A DNA stretch of 64,000 bases, from contig PAMZ01000003.1 in assembly GCA_002707495.1 (NCBI GenBank), positions 1 to 64,000 on the forward strand, in the 5' to 3' direction. The notes below the pieces were generated by a model. It was given only the letters and a program-made list of their open reading frames with translations. It was not told where the DNA came from and did no database searches. This document shows positions 7,071 through 16,748 of this stretch, in pieces; position 1 is the stretch's first letter, and each line of letters starts with the position of its first letter. The position numbers and the translations under genes were made by a program. This DNA comes from Halobacteriovoraceae bacterium. Its GTDB lineage: Bacteria > Bdellovibrionota > Bacteriovoracia > Bacteriovoracales > Bacteriovoracaceae.

Positions 7071-9221
7071 GTGCACAAGCTTAATAAAGTTTTTCTCTCT
7101 CTCATCATCATTCTATTTTGTGGTCAAATCTTCGCTCAAGATAAGATAAATCCCGTAAAATTTGGGGCTCGGGCCCTTCAGATTGAGGACAAATCAGTCT
7201 TAGCGCTCACATTTGAAAATCAAGAAAAATGGCATACCTATTGGAAAAATCCAGGAGATGCTGGAACTGAAATAAAAGTCGCCTTTCGTGTTAATAATCA
7301 AGAAGCAGATCTAAAAGCCTACGCCTGGCCAAAGCCTAAAAGATATATTGAGCAGGGTAATCTATGGGCCTATGGTTATAGTCACAATTATGCCTTATTT
7401 TTTGATCTTCCCTTAGGTCTTAAAGGACAGGAACTTGAAATAAAAGGTGAATGGCTCGTATGTAAAGACATTTGTATACCAGGTGGTAAGGTTATTAAGC
7501 TCGATCTTGATGACAATTTGACCGGATCAAATAATCCCACCATGAGTGATGAAAGTCTGAGAGCTGAATTTAACAAACTTCCTATTGATAGCCCAGCCGC
7601 ATTTACCTTTTATCTCAATAAGGCTGAAGGCGAAAATCAACTCGCTCTTAATTACGTAATTGAAAACGCTGATTTTTCTCAAATCTCCGATAAAGAAAGT
7701 ATCGTCTATCCCTATCTTCAATTTCCTTTTGACTATAAACACGAGGAGCTTTATCTCGATCGAAAAAATAATCTCATCTACGGGAGAATGCTTATCGACT
7801 GGGATGGTATTTATGAAGAACCCGTCATGGAGCTACCAAAAGATGGAGTCTTTAAAGAACCTATCAGGGCCAAGTTTTTAGTTAACTACCCTAAAGATCA
7901 AAAGGCTAAAAGAGTCGATGTTGTTTTTAAGCAATTCTCCCTTACTGGGGATTCGTCTTTAACAAAAATCATGAAAAATCTTGAGACTCCAAACCAGAAA
8001 GCTAAGGTCGTAAATAAAGAGAAAAAGGATTCTCTTTTATTAATCCTTCTTTTTGGATTTTTAGGAGGGCTGATATTAAACTTAATGCCTTGTGTGCTTC
8101 CCGTCATCTCCTTAAAACTCTTTGGTCTCATTGCTCATAGGGATGAGGGAAAAACCAGTATTTTAAGACATAATCTTGCCTATACTGCTGGGGTTATCAG
8201 TTCTTTTTTAATTCTAGGCGCTGTCGTTGTGTTTTTAAAAAGCTCTGGGGCAAAAATTGGCTGGGGCTTTCAATTGCAATCCCCTTTATTTGTTTTCGCG
8301 ATGCTGATTTTTATCTTCGTATTAGCGCTCAATATGTTTGGACTCTTTGAGTTTGTAACGCCCGGAGGAAGAACTCTTGGTAATAAAGAACTGAAAAAAG
8401 GATTTGCAGGAGATTTTGTTAACGGAATTATTGCTGTTATCTTATCCACTCCTTGCTCGGCTCCTTTTTTAGGCACAGCACTGACTTATGCTTTTACGAC
8501 AAGTTCACTAAATGTCTTTTTAGTCTTTAGTTTTATAGGGCTGGGGCTCGCTTTTCCTTTTATCCTTACCGGATTTTTTCCAAGCCTCATTAAGTTTTTA
8601 CCTAAGCCAGGTGCTTGGATGGAAAAGCTTAAAAATATCTTAGGGCTCACACTTCTTTTAACAGTGGTTTGGCTCTACGATGTGATGGATGGATTGATCG
8701 ATATGGAGTTTTCCGGTCTCTATCTCAATTCGATTCTGGTTCTCACATTTTTTGCTTTTTTTCTTAGACAAAAAATTTCACGAAATAAATTTATGAATCT
8801 CATAGCTTTTGCCCTTCCGATTATTTTACTGGGTCAGACCATTCAAATGGGAGGGTTTCAGGTGAGCTCATCCGAGGCCAGATCTAGAAGCGCTGGAGTG
8901 AAATGGGATCGATGGAGTAAGCAGTCTATGGTCAACACACCAGGGCCTGTATTCATCAATTTTACGGCAAAATGGTGTATCACTTGTAAAGTGAATAAGA
9001 AAATTGTTCTCGATAGCGACGGCTTCAGTGATTTGATCGCTCAAAACAAGATAAAGCTCCTTGAAGGGGATTGGACCAAAAGGGATGAAGAGATTACTGA
9101 ATTCCTACAAAGCTATGGGATTGTCGGAGTTCCTGCCTATTTTGTTAAAACGAAATCAGGTAAGATTAAAAACTTAGGAGAGACCATTTCTCTATCTAAA
9201 ATAAAAGAAGCCCTAAAATGA
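7071..9221 (+). CDS. dsbD: Thiol:disulfide interchange protein DsbD
   Basis: Carries electrons from cytoplasmic thioredoxin across the inner membrane to periplasmic thiols. Order: signal peptide; periplasmic N-domain with the redox pair in EWLVCKDIC (Cys131, Cys135); a polytopic membrane domain with the two buried cysteines in LMPCVLP and STPCSAPF; and a C-terminal thioredoxin domain with WCITC (Cys636, Cys639) and the cis-Pro loop GVPAYF. All three cysteine pairs are present. It starts with GTG at 7071 behind AAGGAG, and its stop overlaps the start of lysA (ATGA), so the two are co-translated. Confidence 0.93.
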   Translation: MHKLNKVFLSLIIILFCGQIFAQDKINPVKFGARALQIEDKSVLALTFENQEKWHTYWKNPGDAGTEIKVAFRVNNQEADLKAYAWPKPKRYIEQGNLWAYGYSHNYALFFDLPLGLKGQELEIKGEWLVCKDICIPGGKVIKLDLDDNLTGSNNPTMSDESLRAEFNKLPIDSPAAFTFYLNKAEGENQLALNYVIENADFSQISDKESIVYPYLQFPFDYKHEELYLDRKNNLIYGRMLIDWDGIYEEPVMELPKDGVFKEPIRAKFLVNYPKDQKAKRVDVVFKQFSLTGDSSLTKIMKNLETPNQKAKVVNKEKKDSLLLILLFGFLGGLILNLMPCVLPVISLKLFGLIAHRDEGKTSILRHNLAYTAGVISSFLILGAVVVFLKSSGAKIGWGFQLQSPLFVFAMLIFIFVLALNMFGLFEFVTPGGRTLGNKELKKGFAGDFVNGIIAVILSTPCSAPFLGTALTYAFTTSSLNVFLVFSFIGLGLAFPFILTGFFPSLIKFLPKPGAWMEKLKNILGLTLLLTVVWLYDVMDGLIDMEFSGLYLNSILVLTFFAFFLRQKISRNKFMNLIAFALPIILLGQTIQMGGFQVSSSEARSRSAGVKWDRWSKQSMVNTPGPVFINFTAKWCITCKVNKKIVLDSDGFSDLIAQNKIKLLEGDWTKRDEEITEFLQSYGIVGVPAYFVKTKSGKIKNLGETISLSKIKEALK

Positions 9222-10450
9222 GTTATCTAAATTATCAGAAAAAAGAATTATTTTTTGACTCTGTCTCTATTTCAGAAATTGCAAAAAAATATCCTACTCC
9301 CTTTTATCTTTATTCAGAATCGGCCCTTCTTAGCCAATATAAGGCATTCCAAAAAACAGTGAATCAATTTGAATTGGGTGAAGACCACCTTATTTGTTTT
9401 GCTCTAAAGGCTAACCCTAATCCTTTTTTACTTGAAAGCTTATTTAAATTAGGAGCTGGAGCGGATACTGTCTCTGGAGGTGAACTTCAAAGAGCGCTTC
9501 AATGTGGCTGTGATCCTCAAAAGATTGTCTTTTCTGGTGTGGGAAAAACCAGACAAGAAATTGAGTTCGCACTGGGATGCCACGAACTTGGAATTTATTC
9601 CTTTAATGTTGAGTCCATAGAAGAGCTGGATCTCATCAACACTGTCGCCAAAGAAATGAATAAGATGGCACGCGTGGCGATTAGACTTAATCCCAAGGTC
9701 AATGCCAAAACTCATAAATTTATTTCTACCGGTTATAAAACTCATAAATTTGGTATTTTAAAAGAGGATATCTTAGAGCTCTTTACCAAGATAAATTCCT
9801 ATGACTCTATTAAGCTTGTGGGATTAAGTATTCATATTGGAAGTCAACTCACAGACTTTAAGGCCACAAAGAAAGCTGTGTTAGAAGTCTGCAAACTTGC
9901 CCTACACGCACCCGAGCCTCTAGAATTTATTGATTTTGGAGGAGGACTAGGTGTTGATTATAAAGGGCGAGATCCTGAGTATAAATTAAATGAGTATATG
10001 CACTCTCTAGCAGAGGGTATTTATGAAGCTGAACTCCCCTATCATCCCCGAGTTCTCTTTGAACCTGGTCGATTCCTCTCGGCGAGTGCAGGAGTTTTTG
10101 TGACTAAAGTCATTAGAACCAAACAATCAGATAAAGTTTTTTTTGCCATTGTTGATGGAGGGATGAATGATTTTGTGAGGACTTCTTTATATGAAGCTTA
10201 TCATAAAATCATTCCAGTGGTTGAATCTGGAGAAAAGAAAGTCGCAACCGAGATTGTAGGCCCTATTTGTGAGACCTCTGACTCTTTTGCATCAGGAAGA
10301 AAAATCCAAAAGCTTAAAGCAGATGAATTGATTGTTGTTTGTGACACCGGTGCTTACGGGCATTCGATGTCTTCGACCTATAATTTACGCCGAAGACCAA
10401 TTGAACTCACTTTAACCACTCACTCAGATATTGTGGTTCACGAGCATTAA
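9218..10450 (+). CDS. lysA: Diaminopimelate decarboxylase
   Basis: PLP enzyme converting meso-diaminopimelate to L-lysine. It shows the PLP lysine in FALKANPNP (Lys64), GGGLGVDY of the phosphate-binding barrel loop, the FEPGR motif, the CETSDSF segment contributing the active-site cysteine from the partner subunit, and GAYGHSMSSTYN near the end. 410 aa is normal length. It is translationally coupled to dsbD, an unusual partner, and ends 3 bp from the convergent gpsA. Confidence 0.96.
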   Translation: MSYLNYQKKELFFDSVSISEIAKKYPTPFYLYSESALLSQYKAFQKTVNQFELGEDHLICFALKANPNPFLLESLFKLGAGADTVSGGELQRALQCGCDPQKIVFSGVGKTRQEIEFALGCHELGIYSFNVESIEELDLINTVAKEMNKMARVAIRLNPKVNAKTHKFISTGYKTHKFGILKEDILELFTKINSYDSIKLVGLSIHIGSQLTDFKATKKAVLEVCKLALHAPEPLEFIDFGGGLGVDYKGRDPEYKLNEYMHSLAEGIYEAELPYHPRVLFEPGRFLSASAGVFVTKVIRTKQSDKVFFAIVDGGMNDFVRTSLYEAYHKIIPVVESGEKKVATEIVGPICETSDSFASGRKIQKLKADELIVVCDTGAYGHSMSSTYNLRRRPIELTLTTHSDIVVHEH

Positions 10451-10453
10451 AAT

Positions 10454-11488
10454 CTATTCAACAGATCTAATGGGAAGACTCATCAGTTTATTTAAAACTT
10501 CTTTTGGGTCTACGTCATTATAAAGAATTTGATAGATCCCTTCGAACATAGGCGCTCTGATTTTATATTTTTTAGCAAGTCTATAGGCAGCTTTAGTGGT
10601 TTTATATCCCTCAACCACTGATCTTTGAGAGTTGATAATCTCAGAGGGGGTCTTTCCCGACTTTGCAATATCAACCCCAAAAGTTTTATTTCTGGATAAA
10701 GATGAAGTTGTCGTGAGAATGAGATCTCCCATTCCGGAAAAAGAATAGAAAGTCTCTGGCCTTCCGTTGAAAACTTTACCAAAACGAAGCATCTCAGTAA
10801 TTCCTCGGGTAATCATGGCCGCTCTCGTGTTATGGTTATAACCGAGACCTTCTAACATCCCTCCAGCAATAGCGAGTATATTTTTTAAAGCTCCTCCTAG
10901 CAAAACGCCTTTAATATCGTAAGTGGGCATCGCCTTAAAATAGTCCGTATTCATTTTCGTGGCCACGTCTAGAAGTAAGTCAGGAGTTTTTCCTGCCAAG
11001 GCCACAATTGTGACTTGTTTATCCACGATCTCTTTAGCAAACGAGGGACCTGATAAATAACAAATCTGATCTTCATATTGCCAAAAATAATTATTAAAAA
11101 GATCATCAGATAAATCTAAGGTATCCGGATCGATTCCTTTTGAAATCGACATAAAAGGAATGCCCGCTTTGAGATAAGTCTCAATTTTCTCTCCATTTTC
11201 CGCATAAAATGGAAGTATGGCACTAGTGGGAAGCCCATTCACAAGCAATTGAACAGACTTAGTCCCTACAAGTTCATCAATCTCTTCCCAGGATTTTGCC
11301 GCCCTAATATTGCTGGCAAGATTTTGACCAGGTAGATAAACACAATTTTCACGATCCGAATTTATAGATTGATAGATCTCGTCATCTCTAACTTTTAAAA
11401 TAACAAGTTCAAAATTCTCGGCGAGTACCGAGGCCATAGAAGTACCGAAAGCACCCGCCCCCATAATGAGGGCCACATCAAATGACAT
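10454..11488 (-). CDS. gpsA: Glycerol-3-phosphate dehydrogenase [NAD(P)+]
   Basis: Makes sn-glycerol 3-phosphate from dihydroxyacetone phosphate for phospholipid synthesis. N-terminal Rossmann loop GAGAFGTS (residues 10-17), SKGID in the middle, then the catalytic lysine region GGALKNILAIAGG and the substrate-binding RAAMITRGITE segment. 344 aa, slightly longer than usual because of an insertion in the N-terminal domain. It lies 10 bp downstream of the DUF493 gene on the same strand. Confidence 0.96.
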   Translation of the reverse strand: MSFDVALIMGAGAFGTSMASVLAENFELVILKVRDDEIYQSINSDRENCVYLPGQNLASNIRAAKSWEEIDELVGTKSVQLLVNGLPTSAILPFYAENGEKIETYLKAGIPFMSISKGIDPDTLDLSDDLFNNYFWQYEDQICYLSGPSFAKEIVDKQVTIVALAGKTPDLLLDVATKMNTDYFKAMPTYDIKGVLLGGALKNILAIAGGMLEGLGYNHNTRAAMITRGITEMLRFGKVFNGRPETFYSFSGMGDLILTTTSSLSRNKTFGVDIAKSGKTPSEIINSQRSVVEGYKTTKAAYRLAKKYKIRAPMFEGIYQILYNDVDPKEVLNKLMSLPIRSVE

Positions 11489-11498
11489 AATAAGCTCC

Positions 11499-11762
11499 TT
11501 ATAGACTTATTATACCCTCGACTGTCTTCATTTTCTTGTAGACGTTAATCACTTCCTGTGAGGAATGAAAACGAGCTTTAGATGTGATGCTTGTATATTT
11601 ACCTGAGCGAGACGGTCTCTTAGCTATGTCATGACCGTCGAGATATTCAAGAACTTGATCAATATTGTTTTCGTTAGCTATAAATTTAAACGTATAATAG
11701 CTAGGCCAGCTAACTTGTTCGTCCAATAATTCCTGAAGCTTAGAGAAGTCTAGATTTTCCAT
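11499..11762 (-). CDS. DUF493 (YbeD-like) family protein
   Basis: 87 aa matching the YbeD/DUF493 fold: a WPSYYTFKFI strand, a helix, then the characteristic RPSRSGKYTSIT segment, a helix, and a closing hydrophobic VEGIISL. These are small ferredoxin-like-fold proteins of unclear, possibly regulatory, function. It is the first gene of an operon with gpsA. Its start abuts the divergent gene region at 11763. Confidence 0.85.
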   Translation of the reverse strand: MENLDFSKLQELLDEQVSWPSYYTFKFIANENNIDQVLEYLDGHDIAKRPSRSGKYTSITSKARFHSSQEVINVYKKMKTVEGIISL

Positions 11763-11855
11763 ATGAGTAATATGGTCTTTTATTTCAAAATGACAAGCCT
11801 GCCCGGCAATTTTTACCTAAAGGCAGATCTTGCCTCCACCGAAACGCTTAATATC

Positions 11856-13874
11856 ATGTATAACATTGGACGTTATCTCACTATTTTTCTGATTACTTTT
11901 CAGGCCTACGCCTATGAGTTTCAAAACTTCACTCTGAATCAACAGATCAGACCAGTGCAAAAAACGAGAGGTCTGCATGGCCTAAGAAAATCCAGTGGAA
12001 TCCCTGGAACGTCCATCATTAAAGACCTCACTGAATATATGCAGGCCAATTACCAAGACATTGGAAATGAGCAATTTCAAAAACTGCTTGAAAATCACGA
12101 TCTAGGCGGAGGTGTGCTAAATTTCTCTGGTTTTACTTGGTATAAGCCAATGGTCAATTATGATATCAAGGCCAATCGAGAGCTTGCGCCTCATTTAGAA
12201 TCAGATCAATGGATCGTTCAAGACACGCTCACAATCTTTGTGGAAGCTGCGACTCTTTTAAAAAACCTCGCGGATTTAGAAATCATTAATATCACACCAA
12301 CCCAACTCGAAGCTTTTGCGGGTTTAACTTTTAAAAGAAAATATCATTATTTTCACTTTGCCCCCACCTATTTAGACGGGTTGAGTTCAGACTATAGTAA
12401 ATTATTTTTAAGCTTCTTAAAATACAACCCAGATGGGATTTTTAATCTCGCTGAAAATGAAGTGATGAAAAGGTCTGATCAATTTACCTTCAATGCAGGG
12501 GGAAAAGTAGAGGCGCCACTTGGAAATGGACTTGAATTGAGGGCCGGAGTCCTGGTGTCTTATGCTTTTAATAATACCATTATGGTCCAAAAATTGCCTT
12601 TGAAAAAAAGGCAAAGTGAGGAAAGGCAAAATGATGAAGTCCTAAGTTTAAGTCTGGAAAAAGATTTTAATACCAAAGCCTCAGCTGAACTAAGTTTGCA
12701 ATATGATTTCTTTAATATTCTAAAACTCACTCTTCTATCCAGCGAATTAGAATACTCTTATGGGAAAAGTAAAAAAACTTATCTCACACTTTTAGATCAA
12801 GATAGAAAAGATATCGAATACAATCCTAAACCAAGGGCTCAATTAAGCTCACATATCGGTGGTAATCACGAATTAAATTATTGGAAAAAACGAGTCACCA
12901 CTTTGGAAGACAAGGTCAAAAGAGATATTACCTCTAAATTCTCTTTTCTTCTTTATGGAAATATTAAGAAGAAAGCTACAGAGCAAATAATCGTTGTAAA
13001 AAATGGATTAAAGAAAACCTTTTTCAAGCACTTCTCTGAGAAAAAACGATATGTGCAAGGACTCCTTAGCCGCTTATTTTCAGATGCCATCAGGCGAGTC
13101 TTTGATTTTGGAAACAAGATTAAAGAAAAAAGTTTTGAGCAAACTCAACTCTATCTCGAATTTGAAGCAGAGGAAAAATATAATTCTCAAATGAAAGTCA
13201 CCGATGAGTCTCAGTTTAGTTTAAAACTTTCTCAATCATTCTACGTGGATAAAACGCATAGATGGTATCATGGATTTCGACGTAGACGTATTATTAACGA
13301 TCTCAAAGCTTGGAGTTCACAAACTGAATCAATTCAGCGAAAAATAAAATCAAGAGATCTCATAGGTCCCATAAGCTTTACGAGTAATTTCACTCTATAT
13401 GAAGATGGTTTTAGAAAGCTTAAAAATCTAGATTCTAGAGAAGCTATTTCGGTTCATCTTAGAATTTGTGGACTTGATCTCTCATGGTATGAGGACTACT
13501 CAAAAAAGAGATCTCGTAGAAGAGTGTATCGAGATTATAGACGAGAAAGTGAGCACCGTTGTGCTTATCGCTTGATTAATTCTTTTGAATATTATCAATC
13601 TCATCAAGAAAAACTCTTGGATTTGGCAGCCTTAAAAGATTATCTAGAGGATCTTTTGAAATACGCTGATAGTTATGAAGCGCTAAAAACTCTCATGGGA
13701 GATGACAATATCTTCTTAAATGGGAATTTAACCGCAAGAAATCGGCGCACAGGAGAAAGCTTCACTCATTTTTATCATTCTGGTCAATTCGATGGCGTTG
13801 GTGTAATAGATCGGTTTAAACAATCAGAAATTATGGTACCTCTTAATTCAGAGGTTCAATTATTTGATGAATAA
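11856..13874 (+). CDS. Large exported protein of unknown function
   Basis: The frame is open from 11763, but the ATG at 11856 gives an N-terminal signal peptide (NIGRYLTIFLITFQAYA) and is preferred; 672 aa. After cleavage comes a region rich in aromatic, amphipathic beta-like stretches (residues about 100-330), then a very basic part with clusters such as RRSRRRVYRDYRR (near residue 550). No family is recognised. The beta-rich middle suggests an outer-membrane or surface protein. No Shine-Dalgarno is visible. It is followed 9 bp later by the Sua5 gene. Confidence 0.7.
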   Translation: MYNIGRYLTIFLITFQAYAYEFQNFTLNQQIRPVQKTRGLHGLRKSSGIPGTSIIKDLTEYMQANYQDIGNEQFQKLLENHDLGGGVLNFSGFTWYKPMVNYDIKANRELAPHLESDQWIVQDTLTIFVEAATLLKNLADLEIINITPTQLEAFAGLTFKRKYHYFHFAPTYLDGLSSDYSKLFLSFLKYNPDGIFNLAENEVMKRSDQFTFNAGGKVEAPLGNGLELRAGVLVSYAFNNTIMVQKLPLKKRQSEERQNDEVLSLSLEKDFNTKASAELSLQYDFFNILKLTLLSSELEYSYGKSKKTYLTLLDQDRKDIEYNPKPRAQLSSHIGGNHELNYWKKRVTTLEDKVKRDITSKFSFLLYGNIKKKATEQIIVVKNGLKKTFFKHFSEKKRYVQGLLSRLFSDAIRRVFDFGNKIKEKSFEQTQLYLEFEAEEKYNSQMKVTDESQFSLKLSQSFYVDKTHRWYHGFRRRRIINDLKAWSSQTESIQRKIKSRDLIGPISFTSNFTLYEDGFRKLKNLDSREAISVHLRICGLDLSWYEDYSKKRSRRRVYRDYRRESEHRCAYRLINSFEYYQSHQEKLLDLAALKDYLEDLLKYADSYEALKTLMGDDNIFLNGNLTARNRRTGESFTHFYHSGQFDGVGVIDRFKQSEIMVPLNSEVQLFDE

Positions 13875-13883
13875 TTTCTAAAA

Positions 13884-14813
13884 GTGAAGAAAACCGTGAG
13901 TGAGATAGAAAAAGCATGTGATATTTTAAGATCAGGCGGTGTGATAGGAATGCCCACTGAGACAGTCTATGGTCTGGCAGCTTCTATTCAGTCAATTTCT
14001 GGATTAGAAAATATTTTTAAAACTAAAGAAAGACCTTTTTTTGACCCTTTGATTGTGCACGTTAACTCTATCTCTCAAGCCAAATCTCTCACCTCAGATT
14101 GGAATGAGACCTGTCAAAAACTTGCCGACAATTTCTGGCCTGGCCCGCTTACTCTTATTCTTGATAAGTCACCCGAAGTTAATGACCTTATCACCTCAGG
14201 ACTCACCACTGTAGGAATTAGATTCCCCTCACATCCCAAGGCCCTTGAACTTATTGGTGAGCTTGGACATCCCGTGGCAGCTCCCAGTGCAAATAAATTT
14301 AAAAAAATATCTCCCACCACAGCTGAGCATGTAAGTAATGAATTTCCAGATATTCTTGTTCTAGAGGGAGGACAAAGTGAGGTAGGAATTGAATCTACCA
14401 TTATCCGCGTTCAAAATAGTGAACTCATCATTTATAGGCCTGGGATGATAACGGAAAAAGAGTTAAAGGAAAAATTAGGAAGCGACTTTAAAGTTTCATT
14501 AAAAGAAAGCCCTATAGCTCCTGGTCATCTAGCTGAGCATTATAGACCAATTAAGCCATTAATTTTGAAACTAGAATCAGAGAATATTGATTCCCCCTAT
14601 CAGAGTCCTTTGACTTGGACTGTTCCCTCACAAGCGACACTTGCTGCCAGACAACTCTACTCAAAACTTAGAGAGCTTGACCAAAAAGATGGTGATTGTA
14701 TAGAGGTTCTTATCACTGAAGAAATGACTCAAGACGATCAATTTAGAGGTATATTAAATCGACTTTATAAAGCCGCGTCTTTAAAGAGCAATCGAATAAA
14801 ATCAGAATACTGA
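13884..14813 (+). CDS. tsaC: L-threonylcarbamoyladenylate synthase (Sua5/YwlC type)
   Basis: Makes threonylcarbamoyl-AMP from threonine, bicarbonate and ATP, the first step of t6A formation on ANN-decoding tRNAs. The YrdC domain has the PTETVYGLA motif, KTKERP, DPLIVHV, WPGPLT and PSANKF in order. A C-terminal Sua5-type extension after the linker APGHLAEHYRP makes it 309 aa. It starts with GTG at 13884. The 3' end overlaps the convergent membrane protein gene by 49 bp. Confidence 0.93.
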   Translation: MKKTVSEIEKACDILRSGGVIGMPTETVYGLAASIQSISGLENIFKTKERPFFDPLIVHVNSISQAKSLTSDWNETCQKLADNFWPGPLTLILDKSPEVNDLITSGLTTVGIRFPSHPKALELIGELGHPVAAPSANKFKKISPTTAEHVSNEFPDILVLEGGQSEVGIESTIIRVQNSELIIYRPGMITEKELKEKLGSDFKVSLKESPIAPGHLAEHYRPIKPLILKLESENIDSPYQSPLTWTVPSQATLAARQLYSKLRELDQKDGDCIEVLITEEMTQDDQFRGILNRLYKAASLKSNRIKSEY

Positions 14814-15376
14814 ATCAGCGCCATTAATATCCCGGTGACAATAAAAAAAAGCAGAAGCTTCAGATGAGCATGAGAGTCTTTTTTGGCCTTAACCCCTAAG
14901 TCACCTTTAATTCCATTTTGATCCAAAATGGCGAGAGCGCGATCCACGTTATTAACTGAGAACAAAAGATCATCTCCGGTATCTTTTTGAGTAATCGAGA
15001 GAAAATATCGTGAATGGATCAATTCAAATTTTTCAATTTGGTTATAATGAATCGTTGTATTAAAAAAAGGCAGACCCTTATTAATCCTTATTCCATTTTC
15101 AAAAAATGTTACCCCTCTCACAAACCCGTAATAAACGATGGGTATAAAAACTGCGATGAAAAAGAAAATATATTCTTGGGGAAAAGTCGTGTGATAGGAA
15201 AATAATTGATAAATGATAGAGGTCTCAGAAAGTTCATTTTTTTCTACAAAATCTAAAAATCTTGAGCGAGCTGCTGATTGCATATTTAAATTTGCAAATA
15301 AAATTCCAAATATAAAAAGACTGAGAAGCTTTAAAGAGGCAATACTAGTGGAGTGGTAAAGCGCTCTACCTAACAC
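14765..15376 (-). CDS. Membrane protein with PH-like domain between transmembrane segments
   Basis: About 203 aa. Two membrane segments lie in the N-terminal 90 residues (LLSLFIFGILFANLN and YIFFFIAVFIPIVYYGFV), a soluble part of about 70 residues resembles bacterial PH/GRAM-like beta barrels (GIRINKGLPFFNTTIHYNQI), and a final membrane helix ends the protein. The GTG at 15376 sits about 6 nt after AGGA at the kdsC stop and is preferred to the TTG at 15382. As the last gene of the Kdo operon it could have an envelope-assembly role; that is inference. Confidence 0.65.
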   Translation of the reverse strand: MLGRALYHSTSIASLKLLSLFIFGILFANLNMQSAARSRFLDFVEKNELSETSIIYQLFSYHTTFPQEYIFFFIAVFIPIVYYGFVRGVTFFENGIRINKGLPFFNTTIHYNQIEKFELIHSRYFLSITQKDTGDDLLFSVNNVDRALAILDQNGIKGDLGVKAKKDSHAHLKLLLFFIVTGILMALIQYSDFIRLLFKDAAL

Positions 15377-15384
15377 TTTCAATC

Positions 15385-15930
15385 CTAATACTCTATAGGA
15401 GGTGTCATTCCTCTAGCATGTCTCAGAATATCGATAACCTCGCGAGCACAACCATAGCCAGCTTCAGTAACAGTCGTATAGTCAACGATTTCTCTAACCT
15501 CTTCACTAGCATTAGGCACCGTCGCAGCGAAGCCTACTTTCGCTAAAATGGGCATATCAAAAAACTCATCTCCCATATAGAGGACTTCTTCATCTTTTAA
15601 TCCGGTTTTTTCTAAAACATCTTGATAGGCTTGTCTTTTATCTTCTTTTCCCATGTAGACATATTTCACACCTAATTGTTCAAAACGCTTTTCTACTCCT
15701 AATGACTCGCCACCAGTAATGATTCCCACTTCAATTCCTGCGCCAGCTAAAAGCTTAAAACCATAACCATCGCGAATATGAAATTGACGATTAAACCCGA
15801 TTTCCTCTCCCATCCAGAGAACACGACCATCAGTCAGTATTCCATCAACATCAAAAAGGCATAGTTTTATCTTGGATAATTTTTCTTTAAAGTGTTCACC
15901 GATTTCTTTCAGCTGCAAACCTTTAGCCAC
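15385..15930 (-). CDS. kdsC: 3-deoxy-D-manno-octulosonate 8-phosphate phosphatase
   Basis: C0-type HAD phosphatase that releases Kdo from Kdo-8-phosphate. Nucleophile motif FDVDGILTDG (Asp27, Asp29), GIITGG as motif 2, the conserved lysine in GKEDK, and MGDEFFDMPIL as motif 3. 181 aa is typical of the tetrameric enzyme. It starts with GTG overlapping the kdsA stop by 8 bp. Confidence 0.95.
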   Translation of the reverse strand: MAKGLQLKEIGEHFKEKLSKIKLCLFDVDGILTDGRVLWMGEEIGFNRQFHIRDGYGFKLLAGAGIEVGIITGGESLGVEKRFEQLGVKYVYMGKEDKRQAYQDVLEKTGLKDEEVLYMGDEFFDMPILAKVGFAATVPNASEEVREIVDYTTVTEAGYGCAREVIDILRHARGMTPPIEY

Positions 15931-16723
15931 GAGTCGCCTCCTTAATTTTAAGAATCACTTCAACCAGCGGTTTAATTTTCTCAATAGGAAGCTGGCTAGT
16001 CGCATCTGAAAGGGCATTTTCTGGATCAGGATGAGCCTCCATAAAAAAGCCATCTGCTCCCGCCGCTGCGGCTGCTTTGGCCAGAGTATAAATCTGATCT
16101 CTTTTTCCCCCCGTAGACTTACCCAATCCCCCTGGTTTTTGAACCGAGTGAGTCGCATCATGGATGGTAAGACAACCAAACTCTTTCATAATCTGAAAGC
16201 TTGCCATATCAACGACTAAATTATTGTATCCAAAGCTGGTTCCGCGCTCGGTAAGAAGAATTCTTTCTGGAGGAAGAAAATTCGATGCTTTTTCAACGAT
16301 ATTTTTAGCATCCCAAGGGGCGAGAAATTGTCCTTTTTTAATTTTGAGTCGTCCTCCGTATTTCTTACAAGCCTCGGCTCCGGCCAAAACCATATCTGTC
16401 TGACGACATAAAAAAGCTGGCACTTGTAGAGTATCCACCACCGAAGCCACTTGATCCGCTTGATCAGGAAGATGATAATCTGTAATAACTGGCAGTTTGA
16501 ATTCATTTTTTATTTTTTCAAGAATTCTCAGTCCTTCATCAATTCCAGGCCCTCGATAAGAATCAATCGCACTTCGATTGGCCTTATCAAAGCTTCCTTT
16601 AAAAGTGAGTTGCATTTGTGAGGAGAATTCTTCCAGGTCTTTGACCAATCTCTCGGCCACATTCATGGCCAATTTCTCGCTTTCCAACACACAAGGTCCA
16701 ATAAAGAAATCCATTTTTTTCAT
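15923..16723 (-). CDS. kdsA: 3-deoxy-8-phosphooctulonate synthase
   Basis: Condenses phosphoenolpyruvate with arabinose 5-phosphate to Kdo-8-phosphate. It has GPCVLES near the N-terminus, the FKGSFDKANRS loop binding PEP, VITDYH, PAFLCRQTD, KKGQFLAPWD, and DATHSVQKPGG with SGGKRD-like TGGKRD. 266 aa is normal. It lies 25 bp after pyrG and is overlapped by kdsC. Confidence 0.97.
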   Translation of the reverse strand: MKKMDFFIGPCVLESEKLAMNVAERLVKDLEEFSSQMQLTFKGSFDKANRSAIDSYRGPGIDEGLRILEKIKNEFKLPVITDYHLPDQADQVASVVDTLQVPAFLCRQTDMVLAGAEACKKYGGRLKIKKGQFLAPWDAKNIVEKASNFLPPERILLTERGTSFGYNNLVVDMASFQIMKEFGCLTIHDATHSVQKPGGLGKSTGGKRDQIYTLAKAAAAAGADGFFMEAHPDPENALSDATSQLPIEKIKPLVEVILKIKEATRG

Positions 16724-16748
16724 ATTCTATTCCTTAACAATTACTTTG

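Noticed and set aside
9706-9752. Direct repeat AAAACTCATAAATTT
   Set aside because: It falls in lysA and encodes the repeated KTHKF of the conserved substrate region; a coincidence of codon use, not a mobile element.
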